Of a DNA stretch of 64,000 nt, positions 15,963 to 25,637 are shown in pieces (within the stretch, counting starts at the first letter, position 1; the number at the start of each line of letters is the position of its first letter). Source of the DNA: Methylophaga sp. OBS3 (lineage in GTDB: Bacteria > Pseudomonadota > Gammaproteobacteria > Nitrosococcales > Methylophagaceae). Both the position numbers and the translations under genes were made by a program. The DNA lies in NCBI RefSeq assembly GCF_026319325.1, contig NZ_JAPDMU010000001.1, positions 620,001 through 684,000 on the forward strand, read 5' to 3'. The notes beneath the pieces were generated by a model. That model had not been told where the DNA came from and searched no databases. It was given only the letters and a program-made list of their open reading frames with translations.

Positions 15963-16927
15963 AAAGAAACTCGACTCAGCGATGTACTACTTGCTTGACC
16001 TGTACGACCAATTCGCATTACGGAAATCATAAAATCTTCTATTAACAAGGTCTTGTTGTAGTTATTACTGGAAGATACTAGCTTTATTGTTTGTTGTATG
16101 CAATCCATAATCTGCCATAAGCCGCGTGAATCTTGAGATTCAGGCTGCGAAATAAGCTTATTTTTCATGCTGTACTGCAAAATGTTTAAGACCGTCAGCA
16201 AATCATGCTCTTGCCAAAGACTACTCATTTGAATCGGATTGGCTTTTCCAGTCAATAATTGCTCAAAATCTGCGTTAACCTGCGCACATAACTCGTCATA
16301 ATTTGCTTCAAGCATTTGCTTAATCATCAACGGCGCGCCCTGAGATAGAGGCAGTAGCTGTTGTAACTGCGTTTCAGAAATCGCTATCTGTTCCCCTTGA
16401 AGCCAAGATTTTGCTTGTTCAAGTGACGGTGATTGCATTGGCCATAATTGGCAACGACTTCGAATCGTAATTGGCAACTGCTGCGGTTGACTGCTCACTA
16501 AAATAAATAATGTTTGAGCGGGTGGCTCTTCGAGCAACTTTAGAAGACTGTTGCTGGCATTGTTAGTCATCTTATGGGCTGGGTGTAAAACCACGGTTTT
16601 CCATGCAGCGATATTTGAGGTCAAAGACTGCTTCTCAATCAATGCACGAATCTGCTGGATTTTGATGGTTTTGTCGCCCTCTTCGGGCTCAATCAGCAGA
16701 TGATCCGGGTGTGCCTGTGCAGCAAACAATTCACAACTATGACAACGACCACAAGCCTCTGTCTCAGCTGGAGACTGACACAAAACATATTTAGATATCG
16801 CTAACGCTAGCTCTGTTTTGGCTAGTCCTTTAGGACCTGTCATCAAGATGGCATGTGGCAGACGTTGAAGTTGCCGGATATTGAGAAACTGCTGCCATAA
16901 AGGCTGATGCCATGGGTAATTAATCAT
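15959..16927 (-). CDS. holB: DNA polymerase III delta' subunit
   Basis: A 322-residue clamp-loader subunit. The AAA+ N-terminal part has a P-loop-like GPKGLAKT (31-38), a four-cysteine zinc module (Cys 50, 59, 62, 65) and the SRC motif in TIRSRCQLWP. The C-terminal collar domain follows. It opens and loads the beta clamp together with DnaX and HolA. It overlaps tmk upstream and pilZ downstream by 4 bases each, so all are in one operon. Confidence 0.95.
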   Translation of the reverse strand: MINYPWHQPLWQQFLNIRQLQRLPHAILMTGPKGLAKTELALAISKYVLCQSPAETEACGRCHSCELFAAQAHPDHLLIEPEEGDKTIKIQQIRALIEKQSLTSNIAAWKTVVLHPAHKMTNNASNSLLKLLEEPPAQTLFILVSSQPQQLPITIRSRCQLWPMQSPSLEQAKSWLQGEQIAISETQLQQLLPLSQGAPLMIKQMLEANYDELCAQVNADFEQLLTGKANPIQMSSLWQEHDLLTVLNILQYSMKNKLISQPESQDSRGLWQIMDCIQQTIKLVSSSNNYNKTLLIEDFMISVMRIGRTGQASSTSLSRVSL

Positions 16928-17559
16928 GCTTTGGCAGTATCTAGCAGTTGGTCTAATTGAGTTGATAACTGTGCTTGAATCGCTTCAATCGTTAACGCAG
17001 CATCAATGATCTTAATACGGTTTGGTTCTGCTTCAGCAAGTTGTAAATAGTGTTGACGGACTTTATCAAAGAAGCTGTGTTTTTCTTGCTCAATACGATC
17101 TTTGGCATTACCGCGGGTTTTGACACGCTGCTGTCCGGTCTCAACAGGCAAATCAAACAGGAAAGTGATATCTGTTGAAATTCCTTGCAGACTCCAATCA
17201 GCTAGCTGCTGGATACGATTACTATCAATACCGCGGCCACCACCTTGGTAGGCGTAGGTGGCATCGACAAAGCGATCTGATAATACCCACTGTCCACGCG
17301 CCAAAGCTGGCAGAATTTTGTGTTGAATATGTTGAACACGTGCCGCAAACATCAATAATAGTTCAGCATCGTCAACTATAGGTTCGTCACTTGGTGTTAA
17401 CAAAAGCGTACGGATTTTTTCACTTACTTCTGTTCCACCCGGCTCACGAGTAACGACAAGATCAACACCACGCTGACGTAAATACTCGGCAATAAAAGCA
17501 AGCTGTGTGGATTTACCCGCCCCTTCTATGCCTTCAATACTGATAAATTTACCGTTCAT
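16924..17559 (-). CDS. tmk: Thymidylate kinase
   Basis: A 211-residue dTMP kinase (dTMP + ATP to dTDP + ADP). The P-loop is GIEGAGKST (10-18). The substrate motif SDRFVDATYAYQGGGRG carries the DR pair, and a LID-region Arg set is at RVKTRGNAKDRIE. Its ATG overlaps the mltG TGA. It supplies dTTP for replication and is grouped with holB. Confidence 0.96.
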   Translation of the reverse strand: MNGKFISIEGIEGAGKSTQLAFIAEYLRQRGVDLVVTREPGGTEVSEKIRTLLLTPSDEPIVDDAELLLMFAARVQHIQHKILPALARGQWVLSDRFVDATYAYQGGGRGIDSNRIQQLADWSLQGISTDITFLFDLPVETGQQRVKTRGNAKDRIEQEKHSFFDKVRQHYLQLAEAEPNRIKIIDAALTIEAIQAQLSTQLDQLLDTAKA

Positions 17560-18572
17560 CGATTTAACTGGTACTTGCGTACGGCTTTGTTATGTTCACT
17601 ATAGGTTTTGGAAAACTTATGACGGCCTTCTTCACCTGTCGCCACAAAAAATAAATACTCACCATCTTTAGGGTGTAAAGCCGCATGGATAGCTTCTTTA
17701 CTTGGTAGGCAAATCGGCGTTGGCGGCAGTCCATGACGGGTATAGGTGTTATATAAAGTATCGGTCCGTAAATCTTTACGGCGAATATTGCCATCGTAAC
17801 TTTCACCCATACCGTAAATCACGGTCGGATCTGTTTGTAAACGCATGCCTTTCTCCAAGCGTCTAACAAACACACCACTGATTTCATCCCGCTCTTCTGG
17901 CACGCCCGTTTCTTTTTCGATAATCGATGCCATTATCAAAGCTTCGTAAGGACTATCGTAAGGTAAGTCGTCAGAACGTTCAGACCATGCAGAATCAAGC
18001 TCAGATTGCATATTTAGATAAGCACGACGTAGAAACTGAATATCGGTGGTGCCTGCTGGAAATTTGTAAGTTTCAGGTAAAAACCAGCCCTCAGCGTGGT
18101 CATCGGGAAGGTTTAATGCAGCGGCCACAGCAGGCAAGTCAGCCAGTTCCTCTGTGGTGACGATTTTGGGGTGTTGACGCACTTTCAATAACAATTGTTG
18201 TGCCGTCATTCCTTCAACAATAGTCAGGCCATATTGGACAACTTTACCATCGACAAATTGTTGTAATAACGCGGGCAACGTCGTACCACTACTAATGGCA
18301 TATTCACCTGCTTTGATTTGGTTTGCAGTACCTTGATAACGACCGTATAAATCTAAATAGATACTTGGCGTAGGGCTTAAACCCTCTTGAAATAAACGCT
18401 GGCTAATACGGCTTAGGTTATCACCAGGTTGAATGGTGAAAATCGTTTCTTCATCCACTGAGGTTTGAATTGGCGTATTGAGAAATCGTTGATATTCACT
18501 CCATGCATAAAGCAATGGCAGGCCCAACAAAAAAACAATAAAGAGTAATTTAAGCGAAGCAGAAATTTTCAT
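17556..18572 (-). CDS. mltG: Endolytic murein transglycosylase MltG
   Basis: A 338-residue inner-membrane YceG/MltG protein. I take the ATG at 18572, which overlaps the pabC stop as ATGA; an upstream start would add an unrelated stretch. One TM helix is at about 7-26, then a LysM-like subdomain (FTIQPGDNLSRISQRLF). The catalytic domain has Glu in MASIIEKETGVPEERD and the conserved LQTDPTVIYG and GLPPTPICLPS. It cleaves nascent glycan strands and so sets chain length. Confidence 0.95.
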   Translation of the reverse strand: MKISASLKLLFIVFLLGLPLLYAWSEYQRFLNTPIQTSVDEETIFTIQPGDNLSRISQRLFQEGLSPTPSIYLDLYGRYQGTANQIKAGEYAISSGTTLPALLQQFVDGKVVQYGLTIVEGMTAQQLLLKVRQHPKIVTTEELADLPAVAAALNLPDDHAEGWFLPETYKFPAGTTDIQFLRRAYLNMQSELDSAWSERSDDLPYDSPYEALIMASIIEKETGVPEERDEISGVFVRRLEKGMRLQTDPTVIYGMGESYDGNIRRKDLRTDTLYNTYTRHGLPPTPICLPSKEAIHAALHPKDGEYLFFVATGEEGRHKFSKTYSEHNKAVRKYQLNR

Positions 18573-19399
18573 GGGTGCATTATTGCTTGTGACAACCAAT
18601 GCTGCAATTTTTGTGTCACTAAGCCATGAATCCAAGTCTTATCGATGCCAATAATTTTTGTTACGGGCCAGATACCTATCACACTATTACAAAGGAATAC
18701 TTCATCAGCATGAAGTAAATCATCAAGACTTAATTTGCACTCTTTTACGCTAATACCATGGGATAAGGCAACATTTATTATGTTTTGACGCATCGTGCCA
18801 CGAATTCCGCATTCACTTAAATCAGGTGTAAATAACTGACCTTTTTGCACCAACAAGATGTTGCTCATGGTGCCTTCAATGAGTTCACCTGCTGTATTAA
18901 GCATTAATCCTTCAGCAATGGTCGGATCACGCCATTCATTTCGTGCTAACACTTGCTCCAGACGATTTAAGTGCTTGATGCCAGCGAGTTGCGGGTTAAT
19001 TGCTAATCGCTGCTCACAAAGGCGCACAGTCACACCTGATTGATGACTTTCCGGATAGATTGGGAATGGATGACTGCTGACAATTCGTGTTACTTCAACG
19101 TTTTCAGCATATTGATAACCGCGACCACCAACACCACGGGTAATGATTACCTTAATAACAGCGTTATCTGTGAGATCTGCCGTGACTTGTTTAAGGTCTG
19201 CTTGGATTTGAGTTAGATCAACGTCTTGTAATGGTAAATTCAAACGTTGGCAGCCACGTTCTAACCGCTGCAGGTGTGCATCTACCCATTCAAGTGTTTG
19301 ATTACGATAGGCGATGGTCTCAAAGAGTCCATCGCCATATTGTAAACCTCGGTCCCCTACTGCGATTCTGTCTTCGGGTTGCCCGTTAATCAGAATCAT
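18569..19399 (-). CDS. pabC: Aminodeoxychorismate lyase
   Basis: A 276-residue fold-type IV PLP enzyme that converts 4-amino-4-deoxychorismate to p-aminobenzoate and pyruvate for folate synthesis. The start is the ATG of MILINGQ, with CCTGAAG upstream. Family motifs are DRGLQYGDGLFET, the PLP lysine in GIKHLNRLEQVLAR, EGTMSNILLV and FLCNSVIGIWPV. The order fabF-pabC-mltG-tmk-holB is conserved across gammaproteobacteria. D-amino-acid or branched-chain transaminases share the fold, but the context decides. Confidence 0.93.
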   Translation of the reverse strand: MILINGQPEDRIAVGDRGLQYGDGLFETIAYRNQTLEWVDAHLQRLERGCQRLNLPLQDVDLTQIQADLKQVTADLTDNAVIKVIITRGVGGRGYQYAENVEVTRIVSSHPFPIYPESHQSGVTVRLCEQRLAINPQLAGIKHLNRLEQVLARNEWRDPTIAEGLMLNTAGELIEGTMSNILLVQKGQLFTPDLSECGIRGTMRQNIINVALSHGISVKECKLSLDDLLHADEVFLCNSVIGIWPVTKIIGIDKTWIHGLVTQKLQHWLSQAIMHP

Positions 19400-19409
19400 T
19401 ACTTCAGGT

Positions 19410-20651
19410 TTAGCTAAGTTTGCGGAAAATGACAGTACCGTTGGTGCCACCAAAACCAAATGAGTTTGACATGGCAACCTCGATCTTCATTTGACGAGCA
19501 GTATTTGGAACGTAGTCCAAATCACAACCTTCGTCTGGGTTTTCCAAGTTAATTGTTGGCGGTGCAACTTGATCACGTATGGCTAATACTGAGAAAACAG
19601 CTTCAACACCACCTGCTGCACCTAATAAGTGACCAATCATTGACTTGGTTGAGCTTACTGCAACAGATTGTGCAGAATCGCCTAATGCGGCTTTAATCGC
19701 CATAGTTTCTGCGATATCACCCGCTGGTGTCGAAGTACCGTGGGCATTGATGTAATCAATTTGATCTGCATTCAGGCCAGCATCATTCATCGCATTTCTC
19801 ATACAACGTGCTGCACCCTCACCACCTTGTGATGGCATCGTCATGTGGTAAGCATCACTGCTCATACCACTACCTGCCAATTCAGCGTAGATAGTCGCAC
19901 CACGTTTCACGGCATGTTCGTATTCTTCAAGAACCAAAACACCGGCGCCATCACCCAGTACAAAACCATCACGGTCTTTATCCCATGGACGGCTCGCAGC
20001 TTGAGGATCATCGTTACGAGTAGATAATGCACGTGCAGCAGCAAAACCACCTAAACCAGTACGTGAAGTAGCCATTTCAGCACCACCCGCAATCATGACA
20101 TCTGCTTCACCATACTGAATCATACGACCAGCAGCTGAAATACAGTGTGTACCTGTAGAGCAAGCGGTAACGATGGCTGTATTAGGACCTTTCATGCCGT
20201 ACATGATCGACAGATTTCCCGAGATCATGTTGATGATGTTACTTGGCACGAAGAAAGGTGAAATTTTACGAGGACCGCCACTAAGGAAGCTGTCATAACC
20301 AGATTCGATACCCGGTAGACCACCGATACCAGAACCGATTGCAACACCGATACGTTCGGCATTTTCATCAGTGACTTCCAGACCAGCGTCTTTAATCGCT
20401 TCTACTGCCGCAGCAATACCATAATGAATAAAGGTATCCATTTTTTTAGCATCTTTGCGAGAGATGACGGTTTCAACATCAAAATCTTTGACGCTAGCAC
20501 CAAAACGAACTGAGAAGTCACTGACATCAAAACCAGTAATAGGATTGACGCCACTTTTACCAGCAACGATATTGGTCCAACTTTCGGCAACTGATAAACC
20601 GACAGGTGTGACAGCACCCAGGCCAGTCACAACGACACGTCTTTTAGACAT
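19410..20651 (-). CDS. fabF: 3-oxoacyl-ACP synthase II (KAS II)
   Basis: A 413-residue condensing enzyme that elongates acyl-ACP with malonyl-ACP and, in the family, sets the temperature response of unsaturated fatty acids. The Cys-His-His triad is Cys in VTACSTGTH (about 163), His in [11 protein letters not shown] (about 303) and His in [12 protein letters not shown] (about 340). The glycine-rich C-terminus FGFGGTNGT is present. It follows acpP by 95 bases that contain a hairpin. Confidence 0.97.
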   Translation of the reverse strand: MSKRRVVVTGLGAVTPVGLSVAESWTNIVAGKSGVNPITGFDVSDFSVRFGASVKDFDVETVISRKDAKKMDTFIHYGIAAAVEAIKDAGLEVTDENAERIGVAIGSGIGGLPGIESGYDSFLSGGPRKISPFFVPSNIINMISGNLSIMYGMKGPNTAIVTACSTGTHCISAAGRMIQYGEADVMIAGGAEMATSRTGLGGFAAARALSTRNDDPQAASRPWDKDRDGFVLGDGAGVLVLEEYEHAVKRGATIYAELAGSGMSSDAYHMTMPSQGGEGAARCMRNAMNDAGLNADQIDYINAHGTSTPAGDIAETMAIKAALGDSAQSVAVSSTKSMIGHLLGAAGGVEAVFSVLAIRDQVAPPTINLENPDEGCDLDYVPNTARQMKIEVAMSNSFGFGGTNGTVIFRKLS

Positions 20652-20688
20652 TTGCTTTCCTCATGCAAATCGGGTGTTCAGATATAAC

Positions 20689-20724
20689 ATAGCCGCCTAG
20701 CATGCTTGACACACTAGACGGCTA
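20689..20724 (-). other. Hairpin between acpP and fabF
   Basis: Arms ATAGCCG-C-CTAG and CTAG-A-CGGCTAT give 11 pairs with one mismatch around a 12-base loop. No T run follows on the minus strand. It could lower read-through from the heavily expressed acpP into fabF, or protect the acpP 3' end. Confidence 0.6.
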
Positions 20725-20746
20725 TAAAAGAAGCGCTGTAACCGTA

Positions 20747-20983
20747 TTAAGATTGGTTAGCGTTAATGTAAGCGACGGCTTCTTTAACTGTTGTGATTTT
20801 CTCAGCTTCTTCGTCTGGGATTTCACATTCAAATGCTTCTTCAAGAGCCATTACCAGCTCAACAGTGTCCAGTGAGTCTGCGCCCAGGTCATCGATGAAT
20901 GAAGCATCAGCAGTTACTTCATCTGCATTGACGCCAAGCTGTTCGACGACGATTTCTTTTACGCGAGCTTCGATATCACTCAT
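20747..20983 (-). CDS. acpP: Acyl carrier protein
   Basis: A 78-residue acidic four-helix carrier. Ser 37 in [12 protein letters not shown] is the phosphopantetheine attachment site. The length and the [13 protein letters not shown]-terminus are typical. A good AAGGAAAT ribosome site precedes the ATG. It appears to have its own promoter after a terminator-like structure behind fabG, as expected for one of the most abundant cell proteins. Confidence 0.98.
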   Translation of the reverse strand: MSDIEARVKEIVVEQLGVNADEVTADASFIDDLGADSLDTVELVMALEEAFECEIPDEEAEKITTVKEAVAYINANQS

Positions 20984-21027
20984 AACTAAAATTTCCTTTG
21001 GTAGTTAAGTACAAACAACGTGCAGGC

Positions 21028-21056
21028 ATTTTATAGTGCACGCATCGCAGAGACAA
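21028..21056 (-). promoter_or_regulatory. Candidate acpP promoter
   Basis: On the minus strand TTGTCT (21051-21056) and TATAAAAT (21028-21035) are 15 bases apart, 45-75 bases before the acpP ATG. The spacing is short, so this is a moderate candidate. Confidence 0.42.
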
Positions 21057-21091
21057 GCCAAAACGCTTTTGCTATATCATTACTGCGTTTA

Positions 21092-21119
21092 AAAACCGCA
21101 ACCATTAATGGTTAACGGC
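21092..21119 (-). terminator. Terminator-like hairpin after fabG
   Basis: Immediately after the fabG stop, the minus strand folds CCG plus AACC with GGTT plus CGG (core AACCATTAATGGTT is a perfect palindrome). Five T follow. The stem is modest, so partial termination is likely. Confidence 0.55.
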
Positions 21120-21121
21120 GC

Positions 21122-21865
21122 TTAATTCATATACATGCCGCCATTAACGTTCAATGTTTCACCGGTAATATAACCGGCTAATGGGCTGGCTAAAAAGCTT
21201 ACAGCCGCGGCAATTTCTTCAGCTTCACCTAAACGTTTCACTGGAACATGGTCCAATAAAGCCGCTTTGTGCGCTTCTGGTAAATCTTTGGTCATATCCG
21301 TATCAATAAAACCTGGTGCAATACTGTTAACCGTAATACCTCGTGCGCCAACTTCACGCGCTAATGATTTACTGAAACCAATAACTCCGGCTTTAGCCGC
21401 AGCATAGTTGGTTTGACCAGCATTACCCATGACGCCTACAACTGATGTAATGTTGATGATACGACCCCAACGCGCTTTAGTCATCGCGCGCATGCAACGT
21501 TTGCTCAGTTTGTAAATTGGTGTCAGGTTAGTATCGAGGATGTCATTCCACTCCTCGTCTTTCATACGCATCAATAAATTGTCGCGAGTAATACCAGCGT
21601 TATTAACCAAAATATCTGGTGCGGCAAACTCTGCTTCTACTTCACTGACAACACTTTCAATTGCATCAGCATCAGTCACATTTAATACAACACCCTTGCC
21701 TTTGATACCTGCTTCTTGCAGATAAGCAGAAATAGTTGCTGCACCGTTTTCAGACGTTGCCGTACCAACAACCGTCGCGCCTTGTTGACCTAAGCTCAAA
21801 GCGATTGCTTTACCAATGCCACGAGTAGCACCTGTTACCAGTGCTGTTTTTCCCTCTAAACTCAT
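21122..21865 (-). CDS. fabG: 3-oxoacyl-ACP reductase
   Basis: A 247-residue NADPH-dependent short-chain dehydrogenase that reduces 3-oxoacyl-ACP. The cofactor motif is TGATRGIG (11-18), NNAG is at 88-91, and the catalytic Ser 141, Tyr 154 and Lys 158 sit in the usual spacing. The ATG overlaps the fabD stop (ATGA). Confidence 0.97.
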   Translation of the reverse strand: MSLEGKTALVTGATRGIGKAIALSLGQQGATVVGTATSENGAATISAYLQEAGIKGKGVVLNVTDADAIESVVSEVEAEFAAPDILVNNAGITRDNLLMRMKDEEWNDILDTNLTPIYKLSKRCMRAMTKARWGRIINITSVVGVMGNAGQTNYAAAKAGVIGFSKSLAREVGARGITVNSIAPGFIDTDMTKDLPEAHKAALLDHVPVKRLGEAEEIAAAVSFLASPLAGYITGETLNVNGGMYMN

Positions 21866-22803
21866 GCGCTCTCTCCTGCTAATTGTTTTGTTTTTTCTAA
21901 GCTTGCCACATCAAATAATGGCTGCGCGTTAAGATTTTTATCAATACGTTTTGCAAGGCCTGCCAAAACTTTACCGGGACCGCACTCAACTAATGTATCA
22001 ACACCTTGCTCCGCCAGATAAGCAACACTTTCAACCCAACGAACAGGACTGAAAAGCTGTTTGGCTAATAAAGAGCGGATTTCGTTAACATCAGTTGTGC
22101 TAGTGACACTGGCGTTATGAATAACAGGAGTTGTTGGTGCTTTGACGTCGATAGCGGCAAGTTCAAGGGCTAACTTTTCAGCCGCTGGCTGCATTAATGC
22201 ACAGTGTGAAGGTACGCTAACAGGCAATAATAATGCACGTTTTGCGCCAGCAGCACTTGCTAAATCAATTGCTTGATTGACAGCTGTTGCCGCACCAGCA
22301 ATGACAACTTGCCCCGGTGAGTTAAAGTTAACCGCTTCTACAACCCCGTGAATGCTTGCTTGTTTACACAAGTCGATAACTTGCGCATCTTCCAAACCAA
22401 GAATAGCGGCCATAGCGCCTTCACCAGCTGGAACAGCTTCTTGCATTAATTCGCCGCGTTTGGCGACAAGTTTAATGGCATCTTGGAAATCAATAGCACC
22501 CGCTGCAACTAAAGCAGAATATTCACCAAGGCTATGGCCAGCTAGGAATGTCGGTTGAAAACTGTTTTCAGCTTGCCATACACGCCAAACAGCAATACCC
22601 GCAGCTAACATCGCTGGTTGCGTTTTATCTGTTTGGTTGAGATCTGATTCGGGTCCATTTTGGACTAATTGCCAAAGATCGTAGCCCAACACTGCTGACG
22701 CTTCAGCAAAGGTTTGTTCAACAATTGGGAAACTAGCGGCCAAATCAGCAAGCATGCCGATTGATTGGGAACCTTGACCGGGGAAAACAAAAGCAGATTG
22801 CAT
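21862..22803 (-). CDS. fabD: Malonyl-CoA:ACP transacylase
   Basis: A 313-residue transacylase that loads malonyl onto ACP. The nucleophile is Ser 91 in GHSLGEYSAL. The second catalytic residue is His in SVPSHCALM (about 200). The N-terminal FPGQGSQ and the GPGKVLAGL near the C-terminus are family marks. It is in the operon between fabH and fabG. Confidence 0.97.
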   Translation of the reverse strand: MQSAFVFPGQGSQSIGMLADLAASFPIVEQTFAEASAVLGYDLWQLVQNGPESDLNQTDKTQPAMLAAGIAVWRVWQAENSFQPTFLAGHSLGEYSALVAAGAIDFQDAIKLVAKRGELMQEAVPAGEGAMAAILGLEDAQVIDLCKQASIHGVVEAVNFNSPGQVVIAGAATAVNQAIDLASAAGAKRALLLPVSVPSHCALMQPAAEKLALELAAIDVKAPTTPVIHNASVTSTTDVNEIRSLLAKQLFSPVRWVESVAYLAEQGVDTLVECGPGKVLAGLAKRIDKNLNAQPLFDVASLEKTKQLAGESA

Positions 22804-22820
22804 GTTTACGTCCTAACTCT

Positions 22821-23777
22821 TTAAAACTGGATTAAAGCTGAGCCCCAGGTAAAACCGCCACCAAAGGCTTCGAGCAACAGTTTTTCACCGCGCTTGATTC
22901 GGCCATCGCGGACAGCTGTATCTAGAGCTAAAGGTATAGATGCTGCCGAAGTATTACCGTGCTTATCAACCGTAACGACAACGTTATCCATAGACATATT
23001 CAGTTTACGAGCCGTCGCCGCAATGATACGAACGTTAGCTTGGTGTGGCACTAACCAATCAATATCGTGTTTTTCTAATTGGTTGGCTTCCAGTGTTTCA
23101 TCAACAATCTGGCTCAATGTTTTAACGGCAATCTTGAATACTTCGTTACCCTGCATATCAATATATGCGGCATCTTCAGTAGGTACAGCACCAGGACCTT
23201 TCGGCACGTGAAGTAAGTTGTTGAAGCTACCATCACAATGAATATGTGTAGATAAAATACCAGGCGTTTCTGAGGCTTGTAAGACAACCGCACCAGCACC
23301 ATCACCGAATAAGACACAGGTATTACGATCAGTCCAATCGATAATGCGTGAAATTGATTCAGCACCGATGACTAATACGTTTTGTGCGCTACCCGTTTTG
23401 ATAAATTTATCCGCAACGGTTAATGCGTAGACAAAACCGGTACAAACCGCTTGAATATCAAATGCAGGAGAACCATGGATACCTAATTTTTCTTGTACCA
23501 GCGAAGCTGTACTAGGAAAGGTTTTAGTCGGTGTGGTTGTTGCGACAATAATCAGGTCAATATCCTGATTAGAGATCCCTGCAGCTTCGATAGCTTTCAC
23601 TGCTGCGTTGTAGGCCAAATCCGTTGTTGTTTCATTATCAGCAACAATGTGGCGTTTGATAATACCTGTGCGTTCTCTAATCCATTGATCACTGGTATCG
23701 ACCATTTTCTCTAGATCTGTATTACTCAGCTCTTTTTCTGGCAAGTAACTACCGGTACCAATAATTCTCGAATACAT
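22821..23777 (-). CDS. fabH: 3-oxoacyl-ACP synthase III (KAS III)
   Basis: A 318-residue initiating condensing enzyme (acetyl-CoA + malonyl-ACP). The triad is Cys 112 in [10 protein letters not shown], His in VPHQANVRI and Asn in KHGNTSAAS. The start is the ATG that overlaps the plsX TGA as TGATG; a TTG one codon earlier is possible. AGGAAGG lies 12-18 bases upstream. Confidence 0.96.
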   Translation of the reverse strand: MYSRIIGTGSYLPEKELSNTDLEKMVDTSDQWIRERTGIIKRHIVADNETTTDLAYNAAVKAIEAAGISNQDIDLIIVATTTPTKTFPSTASLVQEKLGIHGSPAFDIQAVCTGFVYALTVADKFIKTGSAQNVLVIGAESISRIIDWTDRNTCVLFGDGAGAVVLQASETPGILSTHIHCDGSFNNLLHVPKGPGAVPTEDAAYIDMQGNEVFKIAVKTLSQIVDETLEANQLEKHDIDWLVPHQANVRIIAATARKLNMSMDNVVVTVDKHGNTSAASIPLALDTAVRDGRIKRGEKLLLEAFGGGFTWGSALIQF

Positions 23778-24796
23778 CAAAGCACTTGCCCTTCCTGCAG
23801 TGTTTCTAAATGACGGCTAATATGCTTGGGAACATCTTTGCGCGCTTCGATAATTGCGATATCAATCGCATTGGCAAAAGCGAAACTATCTGCACCACCA
23901 TGGCTTTTGATAACGATACCTTGTAAGCCGATAAAATTGGCACCGTTATATGCACGTGGGTCTAATTCTTTACTAAAGTGTTTGAGAACAGGATAAGCAA
24001 CTAAAGCAGCAAACTTGGTAAACACATTACGTTTGAATGAATTACGCAGGTAATGACGAATCATGTGCGCAACACCTTCACTCGCTTTCAGCAATACGTT
24101 GCCAACAAAGCCATCGCAAACCAGAACGTCAACTTCACCTTTATAAAGGCCATCGCCTTCAACAAAGCCAATGTAGTTGAGATCGGTATCAGCTAATAAA
24201 CGTGCAGCTTCTTTGACACGTTCACTACCTTTGATTTCTTCAGCACCGATATTCAGCAAACCGACAGTAGGCTGTTTTTTGCCATCAACAAGCTCGGCAA
24301 GCACAGAGCCCATTAATGCAAATTGCACTAAATGTTCGGCGCTAGAATCAACGTTGGCACCCAAGTCCAACACATAAGTGTGGCCTTTCATTGTCGGCAA
24401 CGCGGTAACGATAGCGGGACGTTCAATGCCAGGTAATGTTTTTAACACAAATCGTGCTGTGGCCATTAAGGCACCAGTATTACCGGCACTGACACAGGCG
24501 GCTGCAACATTCTCTTTAACAAGATTGATAGCAACACGCATGGAAGAATCTTTTTTACTGCGTAAAGCGCTCTGTGGTGCCTCATCCATTGCCACAACTT
24601 GAGAAGCGTGGTGAATGGTAACTCTGTCTTTATCTACAGTAGATTGCTGCGTCAATGCAGCTTGCAAAGTGGCTTCGTCACCAACCAAAATCAGTTCTAC
24701 ATCATTGTGCTTTTGTAGGGCTGATATGGCAGCGGGGATCACAACCTGAGGTCCGTGATCCCCGCCCATTGCATCAATAGCAATTTTAAGCGTCAA
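23777..24796 (-). CDS. plsX: Phosphate acyltransferase PlsX
   Basis: A 339-residue peripheral membrane enzyme that makes acyl-phosphate from acyl-ACP, the first step toward phosphatidic acid in the PlsX/Y route. Signature residues are [10 protein letters not shown] near the N-terminus and [10 protein letters not shown]. The start is TTG: no in-frame ATG fits, rpmF ends 11 bases upstream and AAGG is the only ribosome site. It links ribosome/fatty-acid genes as in most bacteria. Confidence 0.95.
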   Translation of the reverse strand: MTLKIAIDAMGGDHGPQVVIPAAISALQKHNDVELILVGDEATLQAALTQQSTVDKDRVTIHHASQVVAMDEAPQSALRSKKDSSMRVAINLVKENVAAACVSAGNTGALMATARFVLKTLPGIERPAIVTALPTMKGHTYVLDLGANVDSSAEHLVQFALMGSVLAELVDGKKQPTVGLLNIGAEEIKGSERVKEAARLLADTDLNYIGFVEGDGLYKGEVDVLVCDGFVGNVLLKASEGVAHMIRHYLRNSFKRNVFTKFAALVAYPVLKHFSKELDPRAYNGANFIGLQGIVIKSHGGADSFAFANAIDIAIIEARKDVPKHISRHLETLQEGQVL

Positions 24797-24807
24797 TGAC
24801 TTACGCC

Positions 24808-24987
24808 TTATTCACTCTTATCAGCAATAACTTTACGACCACGGTAGAAACCGTCTGCAGTCACATGGTGACGACGGTGCAGTTCACCTGAAGTGCTGTC
24901 AACTGACAGTGTAGTTGCGCTCAGTGCATCGTGTGAACGACGCATGCCGCGACGTGATTGACTCTTTTTACTCTTTTGGACAGCCAT
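24808..24987 (-). CDS. rpmF: 50S ribosomal protein L32
   Basis: A 59-residue ribosomal protein that starts [17 protein letters not shown] and contains [19 protein letters not shown], the L32 pattern. The cysteine zinc-binding form is absent; this is the C-minus type. ATG follows AGGAG by 7 bases. It lies between yceD and plsX, the conserved order. Confidence 0.97.
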   Translation of the reverse strand: MAVQKSKKSQSRRGMRRSHDALSATTLSVDSTSGELHRRHHVTADGFYRGRKVIADKSE

Positions 24988-25018
24988 GAAGGTAACTCCT
25001 AACCTAAATCTAAAAAAC

Positions 25019-25537
25019 TTACTTTTTGTCTTTCAATGCAGCTAATACTGCAAATGGTGAAGCTGCTTTATCAGCTTCTTTTTCCTGCTCACCTGACTGC
25101 CAGACATCTTCTGGCAAACAGGCATTTTTATGTTTTGGCACAATCGGCAATGCCAAAATTAATTCATCTTCAACCATTTGGGCCAGGTCGACATGCTTTG
25201 CATCGTCGATGATCCAAGGCTCATATTGTTCAGCTAAGCCTTCAACTTTTCCTTCATGGCGGATGATGCCTAATAATGCTGGTACATCTAAATCCAGCGT
25301 CATTGGTGACATACAGCGTTCACAAATTAATTGAATGCTTGTTTTGAAACGACCTTCCATAAATGGTAAGCCTGTTTCATCAATATCAAACAACAAATCG
25401 ACATCAACCATACCTTCATCTGTCACCAAAGACTCAGCTAAACGAGGCATTGATGACAATGGAATTTGTCCGCTCAAACGTAGGCCGTTATGGGCGAAAC
25501 GAAACGGATCAATTTCTTTGGGCAATTGCTGATGCAT
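25019..25537 (-). CDS. yceD: YceD/DUF177 family protein
   Basis: A 172-residue protein of the YceD family, which is linked to 23S rRNA maturation and always sits beside rpmF. The CxxC pair ([12 protein letters not shown]) and the C-terminal acidic block [17 protein letters not shown] and [10 protein letters not shown] match E. coli YceD. The start [15 protein letters not shown] aligns with the family start. A longer reading from 25576 would place the promoter inside the gene. Confidence 0.92.
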   Translation of the reverse strand: MHQQLPKEIDPFRFAHNGLRLSGQIPLSSMPRLAESLVTDEGMVDVDLLFDIDETGLPFMEGRFKTSIQLICERCMSPMTLDLDVPALLGIIRHEGKVEGLAEQYEPWIIDDAKHVDLAQMVEDELILALPIVPKHKNACLPEDVWQSGEQEKEADKAASPFAVLAALKDKK

Positions 25538-25547
25538 AATCGACGGG

Positions 25548-25576
25548 ATTATATAAGAATTCGCTGTAAACAGCAA
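25548..25576 (-). promoter_or_regulatory. Sigma-70 promoter of yceD-rpmF-plsX-fab operon
   Basis: On the minus strand TTGCTG (25571-25576), a 17-base spacer and a perfect TATAAT (25548-25553). The predicted start of transcription is about 25541, only 3-5 bases before the yceD ATG. Confidence 0.65.
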
Positions 25577-25613
25577 AGCATAAGCTGCTTAAAGTAGCAG
25601 CCCTGCTTTGCTG
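25571..25613 (-). terminator. Long two-part hairpin after purF
   Basis: Outer arms CAGCAAAGCA and TGCTTTGCTG (10 bp) and inner arms GCTGCT and AGCAGC (6 bp) form a long stem 25 bases after the purF stop. Only TTT follows, so it is an imperfect intrinsic terminator. Its 3' arm contains the yceD -35 element. Confidence 0.6.
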
Positions 25614-25637
25614 AATACAAAATAGGACATTTAAGGT

